NCBI GenBank assembly: GCA_913775725.1
Contig: CAJYNG010000012.1
Coordinates: forward strand, 1-58,845
Reading direction: 5' to 3'
Origin: an uncultured Stenotrophomonas sp.
Lineage (GTDB): Bacteria > Pseudomonadota > Gammaproteobacteria > Xanthomonadales > Xanthomonadaceae
DNA length: 58,845 bases
The number at the start of each line of letters is the position of its first letter. The stretch's first letter is position 1. Below the pieces are notes generated by a model, which saw only the letters and a program-made list of their open reading frames with translations, made no database searches and was not told the DNA's origin. Both the position numbers and the translations under genes were made by a program. Shown one piece after another: positions 56,032-58,845 of the stretch.

Positions 56032-56321
56032 GCCAGCGATTCTGCCTGCAGGTAGGCATGCGCCGCGCGAAGGGAGCGCTGGCCATCGTTCATCAGTGCG
56101 GCTACTGCATCACGGCGCTGGCGGAGCAGGCCGAGCAGATTCTGCTGGCGTTCGAACAGTGCGCTGAGCGGCGCGTGGTCGGCCGTGGTCAGCGGCTGGC
56201 TGAGCAGGGCGTGCAGGGTGCTGTCGTGGCCATCGAGCAGGCTGTCAGCCTGGTCCAGGGCGTCTTCGCCCAGGGCCTTCTCGAAGGCGTCCAGCTGGGC
56301 GTGCAGTTCGTGCAGGCTCAT
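56028..56321 (-). CDS. Small helical protein, possible FliT-like chaperone
   Basis: A 97-residue, wholly helical, acidic protein: MSLHELHAQLDAFEKALGED...ALLSQPLTTADHAPLSALFERQQNLLGLLRQRRDAVAALM. Its size, its helices and its place directly after fliS, overlapping by four bases, are those of FliT, the FliD chaperone. Sequence identity to FliT is not evident to me, so the name is not assigned. It overlaps the PilZ-like gene downstream by four bases. Confidence 0.75.
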   Translation of the reverse strand: MSLHELHAQLDAFEKALGEDALDQADSLLDGHDSTLHALLSQPLTTADHAPLSALFERQQNLLGLLRQRRDAVAALMNDGQRSLRAAHAYLQAESLA

Positions 56322-56734
56322 GGTGCCACCGCCGCCGGGCGGCGCCGTTCCTGCGGGATCGCATTCCAGGCACTGTCGATCTCGCCCAGCAGCTGCAGGG
56401 ACTCATCGAGGGCGGCGCGGTCGTTGTGCAGGTTGGCTTCGGTCAGGCGCTGCAGCACGTAGTCGTAGAGGGCCGACAGATTTCCGGCGATCTCGCCGCC
56501 GGCCTCATGATCCAGTGAGCCGTTGAGGTGGCCGACGATCGCACAGACCTCGCCGATCGCCTTGCCCTTGCCGGCCTGGTCGCCACGCTCAAGGCTGGCC
56601 TGGGCGCGCCGCACGCGCTCCAGCGCGCCGGCCAGCAGCATCGCCACCAGCTTGTGCGGATCGGCATCGGCGACCGCACTGGTCACTCCCACCTGGCGGT
56701 ACTGCTCGGCATACTGACGGCTGGAACCGTACAT
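56318..56734 (-). CDS. fliS: Flagellin export chaperone FliS
   Basis: A 138-residue helical chaperone: MYGSSRQYAEQYRQVGVTSAVADADPHKLVAMLLAGALERVRRAQASLERGD...VGHLNGSLDHEAGGEIAGNLSALYDYVLQRLTEANLHND. It binds the FliC C-terminus to prevent premature polymerisation. The ATG at 56732-56734 follows AAGGAG; the upstream extension is rejected. A FliA-like promoter lies in the fliD-fliS gap, so fliS is expressed as a late gene. Confidence 0.96.
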   Translation of the reverse strand: MYGSSRQYAEQYRQVGVTSAVADADPHKLVAMLLAGALERVRRAQASLERGDQAGKGKAIGEVCAIVGHLNGSLDHEAGGEIAGNLSALYDYVLQRLTEANLHNDRAALDESLQLLGEIDSAWNAIPQERRRPAAVAP

Positions 56735-56817
56735 TCGTGATTCTCCTTGCGCGGGGTGCCGCCGGACGGTCGTGGGGACCGCTGCCGGCGGTGCGGCGTT
56801 GATTGCTGTTGCGTCCG

Positions 56818-56845
56818 TTATCGGTGCGTTACACGCCAAACTTGA
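56818..56845 (-). promoter_or_regulatory. Sigma-28 promoter of the fliS operon
   Basis: On the minus strand TCAAGTTT, 12 bases, then ACCGATAA. The spacing is one base longer than the 11-base form but fits the Pseudomonas version. The leader would be about 77 bases. Confidence 0.65.
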
Positions 56846-56862
56846 GCGTTGCACGCAGTCCT

Positions 56863-58281
56863 TTAGCGGTTCAGCTGTGCCAACTGCTGCTGCAATGCGG
56901 TGTTGCTCTGCTGCAGTTTGCCCATCAGGCTGTCCAGCGCCAGGAACTGCTTCTTGTAGCGTTCCTCGACGTTCTTCATGCGGACGTCAAGGTCCTTGCG
57001 TCGCTTGTCGATGTTGTCCAGCGTGGTGTTCAGGCCCTTGGTACGGGCGACGAAGGCGCCTTCCTTGCCCGTGGTCGTACTGACGTAACCGTCGACCATC
57101 GTGTAGAGCTTGCCGGCGCCGCCGGTATCACCGGTGATCGCCGAGCGGATCTTCTCCGGCTGGCTGGCAAGCGCCGCTGCGAATTTGGTCGCGTCCAGCA
57201 CCAGGCTGCCGTCGGCATTGGGATAGCCACGGGTCTGCAGGCCGAGCTTCTTCGGATCCAATCCATCCGCGGACAGGTCCTTCAGTACAGCGCCCATCAT
57301 CGAACGCAGCTGACTGGATGCGCCGCGCATCTGCGCATCGCCCGTCAGCGTCGCCGCTTCCTTGGTCTTGGCGTCGTACTTCGTCTCGGTATTGATGGCG
57401 GCGATCGCATCGTTGTAGGCCTTGACGAAGTCCTGCATCACCTTGGTGGCTGCAGTGGTGTCGGTACTGATCACGACCGTGCTCTTGCCCTTGACCTTGA
57501 GGTTCAGGGTCAGGCCTGGTACGGCATCGGTCACGGTGTTGCTGTCGCTGATCACCGTGACGCCATCGATGGTCAGCTCGGCATCGGCGGCCGCGGTGTT
57601 CTCCTGAAGGCTGCCAACCAGTGCGCTCAACTTCGGGTCGCTGCCACCGTATTCGAGCTTGATTGCATTGGCGGCGCCGGTCTTCTCCTGGGCGATCGAC
57701 AGGTACTGGTTGTCGCCCGAAGCGATCAGGGTCGCCTGCACGCCTTCCTTGCGGCCTGCGGCGTCGATCTTGTTGCGCACGGTGGTCAGCGTATCGCCGG
57801 CTTCCACCTCGACCTTCATCGTCTTTGCCTTGTCGCCCACACCAACGGTCAGCGTCAAGGTTCCGGCACCGAAGGTGTCAGTCTTCGGCACCGAGGCGTT
57901 GGCAATCAGCTTGTGTGCCGTGGCGAGGGATTTCACCTCTACCTGGTGCGTGCCATTGGCGGCTGCCGCCTTGGTCAAACCCTGGTCGTACAGTGCCACC
58001 GATGCCGACAGCACGTCATCGGCATTGTTGGGGCCGGCCTTGCCGGTGGCGGTTACGGTGCGGGTGTCGAAGGCTGTGGTGGCCTTCAGTGCGGTCAAGG
58101 CGGTCTTCAGCTTGTCGAAGGCCGAGGTGACGGTGCCGATCGACGACAGCTGCATCTTGGCCTTGGACTGCTGCAGGTTCAGCGCATTGTCGGCGGGCTT
58201 GCGGTCGGCCGCCACCAGCTGGCTGACGATGTCTGAAATGTTCAGGCCCGAGCCGATGCCACCGTATCCAAAGCTTGCCAT
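56863..58281 (-). CDS. fliD: Flagellar filament cap protein FliD
   Basis: A 472-residue cap and adhesin protein: N-terminal helical domain (MASFGYGGIGSGLNISDIVSQLVAADRKPADNALNLQQSKAKMQLSSIGTVTSAFDKLKTAL), variable surface domains, and a C-terminal coiled coil (VDGYVSTTTGKEGAFVARTKGLNTTLDNIDKRRKDLDVRMKNVEERYKKQFLALDSLMGKLQQSN). The ATG at 58279-58281 has AGGAG upstream; the longer frame is rejected. A sigma-54-like promoter is at 58376-58391. Confidence 0.96.
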   Translation of the reverse strand: MASFGYGGIGSGLNISDIVSQLVAADRKPADNALNLQQSKAKMQLSSIGTVTSAFDKLKTALTALKATTAFDTRTVTATGKAGPNNADDVLSASVALYDQGLTKAAAANGTHQVEVKSLATAHKLIANASVPKTDTFGAGTLTLTVGVGDKAKTMKVEVEAGDTLTTVRNKIDAAGRKEGVQATLIASGDNQYLSIAQEKTGAANAIKLEYGGSDPKLSALVGSLQENTAAADAELTIDGVTVISDSNTVTDAVPGLTLNLKVKGKSTVVISTDTTAATKVMQDFVKAYNDAIAAINTETKYDAKTKEAATLTGDAQMRGASSQLRSMMGAVLKDLSADGLDPKKLGLQTRGYPNADGSLVLDATKFAAALASQPEKIRSAITGDTGGAGKLYTMVDGYVSTTTGKEGAFVARTKGLNTTLDNIDKRRKDLDVRMKNVEERYKKQFLALDSLMGKLQQSNTALQQQLAQLNR

Positions 58282-58375
58282 GTGATTCTCCTGGTATCGG
58301 GCCTGGCCGCTAGGCGCTGGCCCGTCGTCAACGAAAATAGCGGCCTGCGCCGCTGGGTCTTGAGGACTTCGTTGA

Positions 58376-58391
58376 TGCATGCGCCGTGCCA
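58376..58391 (-). promoter_or_regulatory. Sigma-54-like promoter of fliD
   Basis: On the minus strand TGGCACG-GCGC-ATGCA. The -24 box is perfect and the -12 has one mismatch. The predicted start is about 85 bases before the fliD ATG. Confidence 0.65.
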
Positions 58392-58409
58392 ATGGTCTGG
58401 CGCAGGTTC

Positions 58410-58425
58410 TGGCACGCAGGTTGCA
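58410..58425 (+). promoter_or_regulatory. Consensus-perfect sigma-54 promoter on the plus strand
   Basis: TGGCACG-CAGG-TTGCA matches the sigma-54 consensus at every conserved position. It faces away from fliD and reads toward, and antisense to, the end of fliC. No annotated-size gene lies downstream on this strand. Confidence 0.75.
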
Positions 58426-58484
58426 GGAGGGTTGGGGCAGGGTGCGGGGACATTCACCGCGGGCTGCCGGGGGTCTGCAAAAGA

Positions 58485-58507
58485 CCCTCCCCCAATGCAG
58501 GGGAGGG
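58485..58507 (-). terminator. Likely terminator of the fliC transcript
   Basis: CCCTCCCC-loop-GGGGAGGG is an 8-bp GC stem followed on the minus strand by TCTTTT. It lies about 215 bases after the fliC stop and before the fliD promoter. Confidence 0.55.
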
Positions 58508-58598
58508 ATCAGGCTACTGACAATCGGGGGGAGACGAAGCCGCCCGGTACGTACAGTCAAAGGTACAGCGCTGAAAGAGAGGTCCGCAGGAGCGGGCG

Positions 58599-58700
58599 AT
58601 GCCAAGCCGGTTCGGGAGTGTTCCCGGGCCGGGCATGGCCCGCGCCTTCGTGCATCGTGGCTTCCGGGTTGCTGCTACCGTCGGCTTGACCCGACGGTAG
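58599..58700 (+). CDS. Candidate 33-residue small ORF behind the plus-strand sigma-54 promoter
   Basis: The ATG at 58599 follows AGGAG (58588-58592) with a six-base spacer. The ORF encodes MPSRFGSVPGPGMARAFVHR then GFRVAATVGLTRR, a basic peptide, and stops within the hairpin at 58675-58700. It has no homologue I recognise. The only support is the ribosome site and the perfect promoter about 160 bases upstream. It may simply be part of a non-coding RNA or chance. Confidence 0.2.
   Translation: MPSRFGSVPGPGMARAFVHRGFRVAATVGLTRR
58675..58700. repeat. 10-bp perfect hairpin after fliC
   Basis: CTACCGTCGG / CCGACGGTAG with a six-base loop, 21 bases after the fliC stop. No T run follows on either strand, so it may be an RNA-stabilising or SMAG-type element rather than a terminator. 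Confidence 0.65.
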
Positions 58701-58720
58701 CGGCACCTTCTTGCCGTGGA

Positions 58721-58845
58721 TCAGCGCAGCAGGCTGAGCACGCCCTGCGGCACCTGGTTGGCCTGGGCCAGCATGGCCGTACCGGCCTGCTGCAGGATCT
58801 GGGTGCGGGTCAGCTCGGCGGTTTCCTTGGCGAAATCGGTATCCT
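58721..58845 (-). CDS. fliC: Flagellin, C-terminal end (runs off the window)
   Basis: The last 40 codons of a flagellin: [20 protein letters not shown] followed by [20 protein letters not shown] and a stop. This is the conserved C-terminal D0 helix that polymerises and binds FliS. The rest lies beyond the window. Polar flagellates often have several flagellin genes, so this may be the nearest of a set. Confidence 0.93.
   Translation of the reverse strand, partial: DTDFAKETAELTRTQILQQAGTAMLAQANQVPQGVLSLLR

Larger units (their letters stand above)
58282..58720. other. 439-bp fliD-fliC intergenic region with divergent sigma-54 promoters
   Basis: It contains the fliD promoter (58376-58391, minus), a perfect plus-strand sigma-54 promoter (58410-58425), a strong hairpin with a minus-strand T run (58485-58507), a 33-codon ORF (58599-58700) and a hairpin (58675-58700). 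Confidence 0.7.

Overview
The window is about 58.8 kb of GC-rich (roughly two-thirds G+C) gammaproteobacterial DNA that reads as a member of the Stenotrophomonas maltophilia group (Xanthomonadaceae). The reasons are the acnA/acnB pair, the rpoN2-vemR-fleQ operon known from Xanthomonas, many GTAG-headed short palindromes of the SMAG type, and the order of the flagellar genes. There are no rRNA or tRNA genes, CRISPR arrays, phage genes or transposases. This is core-genome DNA decorated with several families of small palindromic repeats.

Layout. Positions 1-7216 hold the start of a DUF2863-like gene, aconitase A, a VapBC-type toxin-antitoxin pair, aconitase B and a small exported protein. From 7430 to the end, every confident gene lies on the minus strand and belongs to one flagellar/chemotaxis super-locus. 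Read in the direction of transcription (high to low coordinates): fliC end; fliD; fliS, a small FliT-like gene and an atypical PilZ gene; a LuxR-type response regulator; rpoN2-vemR-fleQ; fliE-F-G-H-I-J-K; fliL-M-N-O-P-Q-R; a MHYT-GGDEF-EAL c-di-GMP enzyme; flhB-A-F-G, fliA; cheY-cheZ-cheA; motC-motD; parC-parP; a STAS protein with a second cheY and second cheA; then an MCP, ycgR, cheW, an exported protein of unknown function, two more MCPs, and cheR-cheD-cheB.

How it works together. Sigma-54 (RpoN2) with FleQ should drive the structural operons: sigma-54-like promoters precede fliE, fliL, fliD and possibly flhB. FliA (sigma-28) should drive late genes: sigma-28-like promoters precede fliS, motC, the STAS-cheY-cheA operon, cheW, two MCP genes and the unknown exported gene. 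FlhF and FlhG set polar flagellar placement, and ParC/ParP should place the chemoreceptor array at the pole. The GGDEF-EAL enzyme, YcgR, FleQ and the PilZ-like protein link c-di-GMP to motility.

Most unusual observations: a consensus-perfect sigma-54 promoter on the plus strand between fliD and fliC, facing a Shine-Dalgarno site and a 33-codon ORF inside a gap with no annotated plus-strand gene; three cruciform elements of fixed geometry (about 27-nt arms around a 52-nt core) with conserved cores but arms that differ and are compensated; a ParP-like CheW carrying four WDDLP repeats, matched by duplicated DEFEALLDQLHGG motifs in CheA; a perfect LuxR-like dyad upstream of rpoN2; a frameshifted gene remnant between fliE and fleQ; and a sigma-28 promoter that abuts the motC start codon. 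All promoter, function and mobility statements come from reading the sequence and have not been tested.
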